Positions 1 to 12,075 of a stretch of DNA of 64,000 nt are shown here, in pieces (position 1 is the first letter of the stretch; every line of letters begins with the position of its first letter). This stretch comes from Psilocybe azurescens. Lineage: Eukaryota > Basidiomycota > Agaricomycetes > Agaricales > Agrocybaceae. Location of the stretch: contig JAJIRX010000537.1 of the NCBI GenBank assembly GCA_023853785.1, positions 124,001-188,000 of the forward strand. Direction: 5' to 3'. A program made the translations under genes and the position numbers. A model generated the notes under the pieces. It was not told the DNA's origin and ran no database searches. It saw only the letters and a list, made by a program, of their open reading frames with translations.

Positions 1-900
1 CTCGTATCTCTTGGACTCTCTTAGAGCACGGAAGTCTTATTGAAGGTACTAAAAGGAGAGAATACTCAAGAAATCTTGAGGTTAGGCCTGATTGCGACGG
101 GATTTTTTTTGGCAGGATGACTATGTGAGACTTAGGCCCCGAATCATGCATCTATATGAATAGACGCGACTCGGGTTATTTATCTCAGACTTTTCATGGT
201 TCGCCCAGATCTAAAAATATCTGAATCCCTGTAGGCATGGAGCTTTTCAAGCGCTTATTTTTGACTGAAGTTGTGTTAATGACTCACGAGTTTGCACAAA
301 TCAAGCAAACACGTAAGACTCGAGTTGTGCGTGAAACTCTAAGAAAACGTAGCATGAACCCACTCTGTATTCTCTCATAACACCGAACTGGGGCAGTCCA
401 GGTCTTCCATCTACTTATCGTGAGTTTCAAGGATGTGTAGATGGCCACGCTACGCTAAGTACATCGTGGTAGACGTTTCAGAACAATAGCCTACGTGCTT
501 CTAATATCGTGATGCTTCCATTGAAGAGTGTGTGAATACAACGACCTACCAAGGACCTCCAAGTCTGCTGGTTCCTATGGCTCGATTGTGAGCATCATCT
601 TACAGATCTATAGCTCCGGCCAATTGGACCCCATTTATCGGGGAGTCTGAAGTAACTCCAGGTAGTGGAACCAGTTATGATTGCAACTTCTCCTTCATCT
701 CATTCAGTGCCGACTTTTCTTGATCACTACTATGAATGACTGGCAGGGTCATTGAATATTATCACCCATAGTCTGGTATGGATGTCGGAAAGGTAACGTA
801 CTTCATTTATCATTGCGTTGTTCTGGATCTTGAAAAATTGGTAGGACGTCAGTGCAGTCAATGACTCCGATGGAGATGATATAGATTCCAATGTCCAAAT
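1..900. other. No recognisable gene
   Basis: No long open frame with a recognisable motif is seen on either strand. A minus-strand frame of 142 codons at 730-1158 overlaps the better candidate exons on the plus strand and shows no domain. The stretch may hold upstream exons of the next entry. Confidence 0.4.
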
Positions 901-901
901 C

Positions 902-2180
902 TTGAATACAGCTGAAGAAATATTGAAAATGCTTATCAAGGGCCCTTTTAACAAAATGGATGCGTTTATCAAACAGGTTGAAGCGGTAAAGAAGCTTATA
1001 AATTTGGCATCGAATACCAGAAAAACTCCCCCAGAGGAAGATGTCATTGGTATGCCTACAATCTTAATGTCTAGCATGGAATTTCCGTTATGATGAAAAT
1101 ATGTCCTCCGCAGATTTTTGACTCGTTTGAGAAAATGGATGAACTTACGTTCCAGCATTCGAGATTTAATACCAGAAAATTACCTGACTCGGGAATAACC
1201 AACGGGATTCGGGACGACCTTGCTGAACGACAGATGCTGCCGAAGATAGATGAATATTGGACTGAGCGCATAGACAGCTTTACCACCAACCTTGAAACCT
1301 ACAGAACCTATATGCACTCCGTGAGTAACAATTCACTGAGTACGTTATTGATTCGCCTAACTTCTACGTGTAGGAAAACGGTGGATGCGAGAATTTTACT
1401 TCTTTATTGCTCCTATTTCTCAAGGGACTGTACCGCGAGGCCTCTAACTTCAGTCCAATTGTCTTGAAAAATATCCGAATCTGTGTCTTTGGTGATGTAC
1501 CACCCGTGTTCAGAATATACAAGCGGACAAGCCTTTTGCGAGCATTCTCAGCGGGACTTCGTTATTGCCTTACTTATTCATCAGCCGTGAAGATGGATTA
1601 GAAGAAAGGTCTCAAATTATTAAGTCGTAAGGCAGGCCTGTGATCTTGCCCAGATGACCTTTATTATTCAATTGATTCAACGCGTGATTGAAGATCCCAA
1701 AGGCGAAAGGCTTCCCGATCTTGCGGAGAGCGACTTCGAACTGTACCTCACAAATAAACAATTTAAGGAATTATTCACCGAAGAATTGTGAGTTCCTCGT
1801 GTCCCAGACTTGTTGACATTTCCTCACTGACCATCATGCCTCACGTTACATCATTAAAGTTTTGATAAGAGGATTAACTCTTCGCTTGTTTAATCTGTGT
1901 CGTCTAACTCAACACACTACGGTTCCGAAGGGTCAAACAGGTACCATGGTGCCTAACGAATGGATTCGAATGGATTTTTGGCATTGTGGCGAACGAGTCG
2001 GCTATATAAGCGATGCCAAAAAAATCGAGAGTAAACACGACATCGATGAGATGATCATGACGGTCGGGTATTGGGTGAGTAGTCTTCGAACTGATCACCA
2101 TGTGTTGATTGTTAAATAACTCGATTGTGTCAAGGGAATCACACCAGCTTCTGATGTACTTGACCTTACGAAATAACATC
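902..2180 (+). CDS. Uncharacterised multi-exon gene or gene remnant
   Basis: I do not recognise this product. Several plus-strand frames with amphipathic, coding-like composition follow one another, separated by possible short introns. About 902-1090 gives charged helices (KMLIKGPFNKMDAFIKQVEA). About 1090-1320 contains ERQMLPKIDEYWTERIDSF. About 1640-1790 gives QRVIEDPKGERLPDLAESDF and ends in a stop near 1791. About 1862-2075 contains WIRMDFWHCGERVGYISDAK. In-frame stops lie between the blocks, so either introns join them or the gene is degraded. No signal peptide or membrane segment is evident. The blocks share orientation and order, which argues for one locus; the exon model is not resolved. 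Confidence 0.3.
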
Positions 2181-2692
2181 CATCTGTACTACGGATTGCA
2201 TACCCCTCTGGTCCTTCCATCAATCATGGATGGACCCGAGGATGGATTGCCATACAATAATCGGAATCAGTAGTTAAGATCAAACTTGCGTTAAGTGCTT
2301 CTGTTAGATAATACAAGTTGTTGATTATTATATCTTAGATCCGTAATCCTCCTCAAATACTACGATAGGTTGGGACAAAGTTGTACTGTCATGACTGATT
2401 GATCATTAACTTCGAGTGTAAAGCTTGCGCGCCTTAAGCTAGTACAAAATTCTTGAGGGCCAAACTTACAGTAGCCAGCTGTACGAGTACCGCCACCGTT
2501 ACCTTGATTGTCAATGACATTGTGATGATCAGGTTCCTCTCGAAAGACTGAAATTTGACTCTAAGTTAAGTTACTTGGCTGTAGGTAAAAGGTGAAGCAA
2601 ATCTTTCACCCGAGATGCATACTTAACAGCATACAGGATAGTAGCGTGCTAGGGTTGAACTAGTAACTCGTGTAGTCGGTAGAATGTTGTCG
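2181..2692. other. Intergenic, nothing recognised
   Basis: AT-balanced sequence between the uncharacterised plus-strand exons and the 3' end of the minus-strand esterase. No motif or repeat was recognised. Confidence 0.4.
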
Positions 2693-5061
2693 TTAGACAA
2701 CGGGGTTGACCACAGTAATGCTAGTCAGGTAGTTCATAGCGTCCTGCCTGTAGGTGTCCTGTGAAATAGCCAGTGGAATAAACCCATCTAAGTAGGTGAG
2801 AGTTTGGCGAGATTGAAGGGTATATCTTGGCCACTGGAAGTCGACTAAACCTTGTCCGTTGGGATTGAGAGTATTGGCGAAACGAATCACTTGATCCTGC
2901 ATCTCTCCACCACCGTATGAATTAACGAGATCGGAGCTATGCATCTTTATAAGTTGACATATGAGCAGGAATATCAAAAAGAGAATATTGGGCACTGCTC
3001 ACTGATCCAACTACAGGTAATAATTTGAATCCCTTGCTCACTATGTTGACTGCATCAGCAGAACAAACATACCCACACCAAATCAATAACTTACGGAAGA
3101 CCCACACATTCGGATTAGTCGCAACGGTATTTTGTAGCATCCATCGTCGAGGAGCCTGCAGAATAGCATCACCCAACAGTGCAGCTAAACGCTTATACTG
3201 GGGGGTGATGGCATTGAGAATTCCGGTGTCAAATGGGGATCCTTGCGTAATGTCGGAGGGATACATTATTGCGATCTCGTCGATTTGAGCATCGGTGAGA
3301 CCAGGATAGGCGCCCTTGACATATGTTCTGAAATCAGCATCGGTACTGTCGGCGGTATGGGTCATACGATAAGCAACATTGAATCGAACAGAGGTTGTGC
3401 TAAGCCATCTTACATTACGTTGTTGGCAGCCGGGAGTGCGAAGAGTGTCCCTTCGTCGTCGCAATTCCCTGTTCAATGTTGATATTAATTCATCTCGTAA
3501 ATGAGGCCATAAATCCAACCTGTTACGTATGGAATATTTGCCACCATGCCTTGCTGTACCAGGACTTGCGGGTTATCTGTTATAAGACTGCCGTCGACGC
3601 CTGGTCCAAAGCTGTTGACTACAGACTACGATATGGGATCATATCAGATTTGAGCTATCCCAGTTATAAAAGCGTTAAGCACCGACGAAGCTCCTATATT
3701 GTTGACTGCCGTTTTGAGTGTGGCAAGGGGGACTGTTCGCAGACAAGCCAAAGTATCACTGGCGCTTGAGCATCCCGTTCCAGCCACCAGTGCGTCGTAA
3801 GATTCCTGACTATCTGTAAGATCGCTTAGCGGTATGGGTCCTCCGGACTCCATGAAAGCTCCACGGAATAGTCCTGCTGGATTTCCACCGTTAACAAGCA
3901 TCTGAAGTGATATAGATATGGCTCCAGCGGACTGTCCCCACCTGATAAGCGACGAAATTGTGAGTACCATTAGAGTAACCGGCCTACAGGGGTTAAGGAG
4001 AACGTACAAGGTTACTTTGGTGGGATCGCCACCAAACTGGGAGATGTACTTCTGAACCCAACGCATAGCCTCTCGTTCTGTGAAATAACCTGATGAGAAT
4101 CAGAATGTCGTATTATGGTGAGTCTCACGATCTTGGAAGCCCAGGTTCCCTACACCTGCAGCTTTCACTTCACTCCCACCCAGAAAGCCAAAAGCATTTA
4201 CTCTACGCGGTGAATTAACTTTGAACAGGAGACAAGACTTGATTCTCTTACCTATAATTGATGCTGACATAAATTGCCGGACTTCCGAGCGTAATAGATC
4301 TTTCGACTACCGGTCCACCATCCGTACTTTGTTGAAAGTCAGATTTTTACTAGCATAAATGGCCCAGAACTTACAACGAGGTAGATCCAGACTGAAAGGC
4401 ACCTTGAGATAATAGTTAATAAACTCTTTTTTCCACAGACGTGCACCATTGAGCACGAACCCCCGTAAATCCACTATCGCTCATGTCAGAATTGTCAGCA
4501 GGCCCAGCAGCAAAAAGTGGCTTACTAGCAACACAGGTAGATTGGACGACGACGTAGCGGTAGCGGGTCGTATGACATTCAATGTGAGGCCTGTTTATGT
4601 GTATCAGAAGACATGTTGATCCATTGAGTCGTCATACATCGTACTCACAATCTTCAGATTCGCCTTGAATCACGGGCCCAAAGACCGTATTGACAATACC
4701 TTGTGCAACGGATCCAGCTATGTCCAGGATATTCGGGGTGTTGGTCCCTGGCTGTATACAGTTTGAGCCGTAGTTAGTCGCATCATATGACCCGGTATAG
4801 GGAGGGATAGTCTGCGGCAGGCTATAGCGCAGGTCTCCGACACTAGATTCGCAGAGTCAGTACTTGCAGACGAAATGAGAATACAAGAAAAGGAGCGTCA
4901 TACGGTGGTTTGGCGTATGGTACGCCTAGAAATCTGTGAGTCGATCCTGAAAGTGCCCCCATAAATGTTCCACTATCGAGCTGAACAGTAGGGGGTACGG
5001 CAATAACTTCGCCCACATAAGTAAGAAAGATAATTAGCCCTGGGATAGCTTGGATGTACAT
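2693..5061 (-). CDS. Secreted type-B carboxylesterase / lipase
   Basis: Serine hydrolase of the carboxylesterase type-B family (Candida rugosa lipase-like), expected to hydrolyse esters outside the cell. The start MYIQAIPGLIIFLTYVGEVI is a signal peptide. It is followed by the family N-terminus (RFLGVPYAKPP), WIYGG joined across an intron near 4,460-4,380 to AFQSGSTS, then GSPAIYVSINYR, and the nucleophile elbow WGQSAGA (usually GESAGA, here Gln before the catalytic Ser). GNCDDEGTLF near 3,450 supplies the acidic residue, and MHSSDL near 2,940 the His. The tail QDTYRQDAMNYLTSI is the usual C-terminus. There are about ten exons with introns of about 50-70 bp. Every break I checked can be explained by a GT-AG intron, so the gene looks intact. 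It is divergent from the beta-lactamase-like gene. The family is clear; the substrate is not. Confidence 0.85.
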
Positions 5062-7027
5062 CTGGGGAGAACAGGATATGCTTTAGTGTCATAACACGAC
5101 TCACCTTTTATACTTATCCTCAGGTTTGATTTCTGATCACAATCAGAAATGCGAAGCTGATAGATGGCACAAGTCAGCATATGCGAATAACGTTATAACG
5201 AGATTATGAGCTCGCTTCGGTGAGTAACGTCAGACAATTCGCCGAATATAGAAGCAGCTGATTTCCATCGAAAACATACTTTGTTGATAGACGTTCTCAG
5301 AAAAAATGGCCCTACAGCTAATCGGGTCTATCGAAAATTAGAGACATCGAATGCAGGTTCTGTGTAATAAAAATTGATGAGCATCTTCAGCAGCACAAGA
5401 AAAAAATTCCCATACATAAACGGTGCTGAAATTTGAGCTGTTCAGAATTGGGATACCGCAATTTTGCGAAACACTGCTGTGAGAGAAAAGCGTAGAGACC
5501 TGGGTAAGTACAAGAAGCTGACGACACGATATATAGGCCCTTAGCTTTAGTCAGGCGTACGGGTGCAGACGCTGACGGGTGCAGTTGGGGGCCATCGCGG
5601 TGTTGATCTTAATGAACGCTCCATTTTGATTTGGTCTATCAATGTGCCGTAATATGAACAAAAGGATAATTACTTACATCGACTCCAAGAAACCTGAATA
5701 GAGCAAAGGTGAGGGTTAGACCGCTTGCATTATGGAGTTCCATTACATGACATAAATAAGGGATGAGGTTTCCGAGAGGTAGAGAATCGACACTAAAGCC
5801 CATCGGAAAGATGTGAAGACAATGACAGGCACTAGGTTTGGCGATTAAGATTGGTGTTTTGAGTTTATTCGACCGTGAATCCCGATGAGCTGAGTATACG
5901 CACATAATAGATTTAATTATCAGGAACCGGGTAATGCAAGGGTAGAGTATTAGAAACTGTAGAAAAAGGCACGAGTCGCACGTCCTATAAAGTAGACACG
6001 CTACACCAATGCGGGAGTAAACATTTCTGGTCCTTTCAACAAAATGAATGATAAAACTCACGGTTTCACAGTGTAATTACAGAGGCGCGGACCACTCTCA
6101 AAAATTCAAGAGATAAAAAAGTTGCCGTCGTAACTTGTAAGGAAGCATCTTGTGAGAAGTTCAAAGATGACTCTGAAAACGAACTGAAAAAAGATAGATC
6201 ATAGTCTGGTCTCGAGAACGCGGTTGCCAGATTTGGGAGACCAGATAGGTAAAAATTGGAGGGAGACAAGTAGCAATGTGGAGACGGTAGAAACCAGACA
6301 GTAAGTGTTACGTTTCAGCTCCGTCCTGGATGGCACACTCAAGTCCAAGATCGAACAGATGCTTGAGAATAGGGAGGGTCAAAGTGGACGATTTTGAGCG
6401 GTTTGACGCGATTTTGATGCTGGATTTCAACCTGGCTTTATGAAATAAAATCATCAGGTACCTCCGGAGAGGTTTGAAAACTTCTTTGCAAAACCCATTT
6501 TCAAAACAAGGATCTTGGAGGAAAACCGCCTCTCGAGGTGCTTTTGCGACGATTTTGACAACAGTTTTGGAGAGCTTTTGAGCGGCAAAGATGTCTTCAG
6601 GCTCCGCACTACGTAGGCTTTGTTGAGACAGGATGGTACGCCTTGACGGCGTGACGTTGAGTGCTGACGAAACATATTCGCAGAGAACTGGCCGTACTAT
6701 AGTATCGAAATTAGGGGGGTCCAAAGTTGAGTGTACTCGGATTCTGTGGCTTGGCAGGAGCGTCAAGGAAGGAAGCTACATGGCCAACCTTTTGAACATG
6801 GACGTCGCAGTTCGAGAATGTCATTGACGGGACAGCCGTGCACCTGATTCCGGCCATTGGCACTGATAGATCGGTGTACATTTTATCAGATAAGATTGTA
6901 CCAGTGGCATCAATCTAAACAAATCTTTCCAGGGACCCACAACAATCCTTGGCGTCTGCGCTGCTTGACCTTGCCTTGGAATATCGCAGTCACATTCGCG
7001 TTCTTGCCGCCCCCTTTTCCGCCCAGG
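5062..7027. other. Divergent intergenic region, esterase / beta-lactamase-like
   Basis: About 2 kb between two genes read outward in opposite directions, presumably holding both promoters. Open frames at 5639-6061 and 6308-6766 on the minus strand show no domain and no splice continuity, and I treat them as chance. No repeat was recognised. Confidence 0.4.
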
Positions 7028-9099
7028 ATGAGGCTGATTCGTTTTACCGCCACTGTCCTCGGTCTATTGGGAACTTCACATGGTCTTCAATTGCCAGTAC
7101 TCGACAACGAACATCAGACCGCGTTCACTTCGCACTCTCGGGCGAAGAAACGTCTGATTTCAGATACCACAGAGCAGTATATTCAAACTCTGCTTTCAAC
7201 GTGGAACTCGGCAGGACTTTCTGTGGCCGTGGTGCGTAAAGATGAGACGTCACCCACTGGATGGCAGCATGAATTCGGGTCATACGGAATCGCGCACGCA
7301 GATGGGTCACCCGTCACCCCTGACTCTGTCTTCGCGATAGCCTCAAACAGCAAACTCTTTCTGGCCATTTCAGTCGGTCTACTCATCTCTAATAAAACCC
7401 TAGCTGAAGAAAGAGGTCAAGAAATCAAATGGACGACTAAAGCACGCGACTTGATTCCAGAGTGGGGGTTGATGGACGCAGAAATGGATCGAGGAGCAAC
7501 TCTGCAGGACATGCTATCTCATAGAACGGGATTGCCTAGACATGATTTCTCTGGGGTTCAGAGGAAAGGAGGAGTGGCCCAAATGGTACGTTTTCTCTCG
7601 CTCTTTACAGTTGCTGAACCAAGAGTCATGTTCAGATATCCACATTACGCTATCTCAGACCATCAGCGGAATTCCGAGAAACGTTCCAATACAACAACTT
7701 GATGTATGAAACGCTGTCATATCTGCCAGATATTCTTCTCAACCAGACATATGAATCTTATATCGCCCAACATCTCTTCAATCCCTTGAACATGACGTCC
7801 TCTACTTATTCCGTAGAAGAAGCAGAAGCACGTGGAACTCTTGTCGACGGCTTCCAATGGGATATGCAAGATCTTCTCCATGGAATTAATGGAACCCTTG
7901 TTCCCACTGTTCCTTATTTCCAACGTCCTGGGGAGGAGCGAACATGGGCAGGAGCAGGAGGTGTACTCACCTCCGCGCGTGATCTGGTAATGTTTTTCAT
8001 CGACACATGAAGTAACACTTTCTGATTGAGACTTGGGTAGGCAATGTGGACATCGATGCTCTTGAACAACGGCCGTCACCCATACACCAATGAAGTCGTC
8101 GTACCAGAAGAAATAATCGAACATGTCGCGTACGGACGTTCAGTCTCTCACGGAAAGCCTGAATTCCCGGAGATGGTTAGTAGTTCCTAAGCAGTTGGAC
8201 TATTCAACTAACTGTTCGTCGGCAGAGTCCAAAGGTGTATGGGGCTGGCCAATTCAGATACACCTATCGAGGGCACGATATCATCGAACACGGAGCTAAC
8301 AACCCTGGATATAAGACGCAGGTAGCACGGTTTCCCAACGACAATCTTGCCATCATTACATTAGCAAATGACGCAAGAGGAGGTGGATTCATTCTTGAGG
8401 CCGTAAAGTTCCGCCTAGCAGATGAGCTATTAGAGCTCCCGCAGTTCGACAGGGATTGGAATGATCGGTGGGTCTTCAATATTTCATTAAGTTAAAACCA
8501 CATCTGACACCTGCGTCAGATTCGAAGACTTGTACAACGAGTACGTCAACATGTCGCTGAAGGTTACGCCTCGTCCATCAGTGCCAGTACTACCTCATGC
8601 CCCATTTGCGTCCCTCACAGAAAAGACATTTAGCCATCCTACCTATGGGGCGCTCAAACCCTGTCTCGTAGCCGAAAGTGTTCTGTCGCCGAAAAGCCCA
8701 TCCTACCATCAGCATCATTCTCACTGCGACGAACTCCTCGACTCATTCGCGGTCCAACGTATCCTGAATGGATCCAATCTAACTACCCCTACCTACATCA
8801 TACCTTGGAAACGGACTTTCGCCACGCATCTACGTCTCGCTCATTTCTCCGAAAATTTGTTCAACGTCACCGTTCTTTGGTCGAATGCAGATGTGCGTGC
8901 GCAGGAAGGCCATGGAACCCATGAATCGGGAGGGGATTTGTTGATTGGGTTCGACGAACGTTTTGAAGTTGAGTGGGTACACGGCGAAGAAGAAGGATTG
9001 GCATTCAAGGGCGGATTTTGGGGCAAAGAAGGTCTCGATTCGCAATCACCTGCTGGAATTGGGAAAGAGAGTGTCGAGGTGTGGTTTGCGAAGGAATAG
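7028..9099 (+). CDS. Secreted beta-lactamase-like serine hydrolase
   Basis: Member of the class C beta-lactamase / penicillin-binding-protein-like family common in Agaricomycetes, where it often acts as an esterase or peptidase rather than in antibiotic resistance. I chose the start at 7028 because it begins a signal peptide (MRLIRFTATVLGLLGTSHG). The catalytic SxxK is seen as SNSK in FAIASNSKLFLAI (about residue 110). YNN in FQYNNLMYETLS is the Y-x-N motif, and EHGANNPGYKT supplies the third-motif HGA. Exons as read: 7028-about 7584, about 7660-7987, about 8040-8175, about 8226-8468, then about 8528-9099. The C-terminal exon (PFASLTEKTF onward) is the beta-rich tail typical of fungal members. 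It appears intact. It lies just outside the left arm of the inverted duplication. Confidence 0.82.
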
Positions 9100-9814
9100 G
9101 GCCGTTTCGATCAATATAATGTGAGCTTTGGCGAATGGCTGGTGTAGTGTGCTCTCGAATTCTCTATTCCTAGTAATCATCGAATCTCTGAGACGGTTAA
9201 AGCCATTCAAGCGACACGGGGTGGCGGCTGCCGACGCGTCTGTGCTTTTTCAAACCACACCTTGAATATGTTTCTCGAGGATGGCGTGTCGCGCCTTGTA
9301 AAAGGTAAGTGGGGGTTGGAAAGGTCGGCGGCGTTGCGGCCGCGTCATCTCCTAGGCATAGAGGACCGATGGCGATGCTGAAGGGTGACCCCCTCTTCAC
9401 ATCACCATGGTACTCTACTCTACCTATTACATGTACAGACTTGTAAATAAGGGAAAATTTTATGACGATGGGTGGGATTTTAGAGAAATTTAGTGAGTAA
9501 TGAATGAGTGAAGTGGATTATGTCGAGCGCATACGCAGTCGGTCGTGGTACGACTTAAGAGTATATAAAGTGAAAAAGTGGGGGAAATAGATAGATACAC
9601 GAGACGATGTAAGTACCGGCGGGCGGGTACTTTCACAACCACATCGCTCTGTAGGGTCAAAGCTCCACGCCTGTGACCGCAAATAGCAATAACATTCAAC
9701 CTGTCAACCTGTTCTCTATGTATGTTATAGGAGTGGCAGTATGAGTCATCCACCCTGACATCGTGGCAGCGTGTGATGAGCACACCTCGCGGGGTCGAAT
9801 GTTGAAACACTGCG
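9100..9814. other. Intergenic, outside the left arm
   Basis: Lies between the beta-lactamase-like gene and the HET gene. Similarity to the right arm begins only at about 9,815, so most of this stretch has no counterpart inside the window. No motif was recognised. Confidence 0.4.
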
Positions 9815-9843
9815 AACGTTCAACATAACCTTCATGTTCGTCG

Positions 9844-11973
9844 ATGGCCGCATTCTGGGGTGTCTCCTCCTTTGCATTTGCGATTGTTTCTTCTCGCAAG
9901 TATGATGGATTCCTGAAACCCGGTAGCCACTATCTGGCACCCCAGCAGCCTCGTTTTAACCACAGGAAGACGTCCTTCAACCCTGTGGATATACCCTTGT
10001 ATCTCCCACTCGACTCTACCCAGGATTGCATTCGTTTACTTGTCCTCAATCCTGGACAAGGTTCCGAGGGTATCGATTGCTCGTTGGCCGTGGTTTCTCT
10101 GGCACGGGACCCAAGTTATACCGCGCTCTCGTACACATGGGGTTCGCCTATACGTCGCAGCGCCTCGCTATGGACATTTCGTGGTATAATACAATATTTG
10201 CGTGATCGAGCCGAACAAACTCGCTCCCACCCTCCAACCATTGTCATCGACGGCCATCGCGTTTCAGTTACGCCCAATCTTGAATCAGCATTGCAGCATC
10301 TACGGCATCCTAGCTTACCCTTGGTAATCTGGGTGGATGCCGTCTGTATCAATCAAGGCGATAACGAGGAAAAGGAACACCAGGTCAACCTCATGCGCAA
10401 GATCTACACGCAAGCTAAGACTACTTTCGTCTGGCTGGGTCCTGCAGCGGATGAAAGCGAGAAAGCTATTGACTTCATTGCTGGGACTGATAGTATCAAG
10501 GTGACGGATCCTACATTTAAAATAGAGGATCTCTCGCCACCGTGGACTGCTCTCCAGGCTCTTTTCGCGCGTTCTTGGTGGAGCCGAGTCTGGGTTATTC
10601 AGGAAGTATTTCTTTCCAAGGACATTATCGTTAAATGTGGTCGTCAAGAGATCCCCTTTGAAACATTTCATCGACTTGCTCTCAAAGAACATCTGGTTCG
10701 ACGCAGGCTGAGAAACGATCTCGCCTTCGGAGATCAGTATAAAACGACATCTAGGTGGACTTTTATCCCTCCGACAATACCGTTTTATAAACTTCTTGCA
10801 AATTGGCCCTTTACGAGGAGAGAGGTACAATCTTTAAAGGGCATGGGCTTGTGGGAGGGAATAAAAGCAACACTTTCTTTCAGTTCCACTATGCCACGAG
10901 ACAAAGTATATGGTATATTGGGCCTTTGTACCACCTCCGACAGAGGGGCCATTAAGGTGGATTATACGCAGCAAAAAACAGACGGAGAAGTCTACAAAGA
11001 TGCCGTGGAATATGTGATAACATCTCAGAACCACCTCCAGCCACTCCAGTTTGTTCAGAGATCCAGTCGCAAGACAATGATTCTACCGTCTTGGGTGCCA
11101 GATTTCTCCAGTCATGGTTTCAGTCAGCTATCCGAGGGGCTCACGGCATCGAATTTCCACGCAAACGACGATTCTACATCGTGGATGCACCTTATTCATC
11201 CGTCTTTGAGCCGGCTACCACCCATCGTCATGTCATTATTTTTACGACTTTCGTCCCGATTCTTTCCTCAGGTTCAAGAACATGAGGGCTTCTCTGGATC
11301 TACCGTATGCGCGGCTCTATCTGACAATCGCGGCGTTCTTACTGTACGAGGCATACTGTGGGATACAATATCTTTCGCCGATCCTGCCCCTCAAGGCCAA
11401 ATATACCGAGAATCTGACAGTATCTACCTCGACCGGGAGTCACGTTCTACAATAACCGACGAGCTAAGATTACTCGAAGCTAGTCGCCGATGGGAACAGC
11501 AGGTTGCTGCCCACAAAGCAAATCCGTACAGAACTTCCGAGGGTCGCTATAGAGCATTCTGGAAGACACTCGTTGGTAATCGCTTTCGAGGATCAAACGG
11601 CCTTATATTGCCACCCACAAACGCCAATATTTCCTATGAAATACTCACAAAACGACGTCCTGTTCCTGCCGATTTCAATATACAATCTCCATTGTTCTTG
11701 GAGATGTGCCTATTTCAGGGTAGAATGGCGATTTTAGCATCGGAAAGGGCGTTTATTATTACGGATCGTGGGTTTCTGGGTATGGCTCCTGATGAGAGTA
11801 GGCCAGGAGATGTTGTATGTGTCTTACAAGGAGGTGAAGTCCCGTTTGTTTTACGACCCCAAGAGAATGATTGCTGGGAGCTAATAGGAGAGTGTTATTT
11901 GCACGGGATCATGGAAGGAAAAGCAGTGAAAAAGGCAAAACCGAAGGACGTACGGGTGTTCCATTTGATCTAA
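9844..11973 (+). CDS. HET-domain (heterokaryon incompatibility) protein, intact copy
   Basis: An uninterrupted 709-residue frame. It carries the HET domain: TALSYTWG at about residue 93, VIWVDAVCINQGDNEEKEHQ at about 160-180, and TTFVWLGPAADE at about 193-204, all diagnostic. In ascomycetes, HET domains trigger cell death after fusion with a genetically different partner; in basidiomycetes the role is mostly inferred. The C-terminal half has HET-protein-like segments (MPRDKVYGILGL; GDVVCVLQGGEVPFVLRP), the latter common at the end of this family. A short N-terminal stretch (AFWGVSSFAFAIVSSRK) is mildly hydrophobic. The right-arm copy is near-identical except for a divergent patch at about residues 314-348 and a frameshift. 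No intron is needed. Confidence 0.93.
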   Translation: MAAFWGVSSFAFAIVSSRKYDGFLKPGSHYLAPQQPRFNHRKTSFNPVDIPLYLPLDSTQDCIRLLVLNPGQGSEGIDCSLAVVSLARDPSYTALSYTWGSPIRRSASLWTFRGIIQYLRDRAEQTRSHPPTIVIDGHRVSVTPNLESALQHLRHPSLPLVIWVDAVCINQGDNEEKEHQVNLMRKIYTQAKTTFVWLGPAADESEKAIDFIAGTDSIKVTDPTFKIEDLSPPWTALQALFARSWWSRVWVIQEVFLSKDIIVKCGRQEIPFETFHRLALKEHLVRRRLRNDLAFGDQYKTTSRWTFIPPTIPFYKLLANWPFTRREVQSLKGMGLWEGIKATLSFSSTMPRDKVYGILGLCTTSDRGAIKVDYTQQKTDGEVYKDAVEYVITSQNHLQPLQFVQRSSRKTMILPSWVPDFSSHGFSQLSEGLTASNFHANDDSTSWMHLIHPSLSRLPPIVMSLFLRLSSRFFPQVQEHEGFSGSTVCAALSDNRGVLTVRGILWDTISFADPAPQGQIYRESDSIYLDRESRSTITDELRLLEASRRWEQQVAAHKANPYRTSEGRYRAFWKTLVGNRFRGSNGLILPPTNANISYEILTKRRPVPADFNIQSPLFLEMCLFQGRMAILASERAFIITDRGFLGMAPDESRPGDVVCVLQGGEVPFVLRPQENDCWELIGECYLHGIMEGKAVKKAKPKDVRVFHLI

Positions 11974-12075
11974 AGTTCAGTACTCAGTAGTGAGTTCGGT
12001 GGATTCAATTGGACATAGTAGAATACGAATACAAAGCTGTATCCCGACGGAACTGGGGAAACATTGTGTACTATC

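Noticed and set aside
5639..6766. Minus-strand frames of 140 and 152 codons in the divergent intergenic region
   Set aside because: No recognisable domain, no splice continuity with neighbours, and no counterpart in any repeated part of the window.
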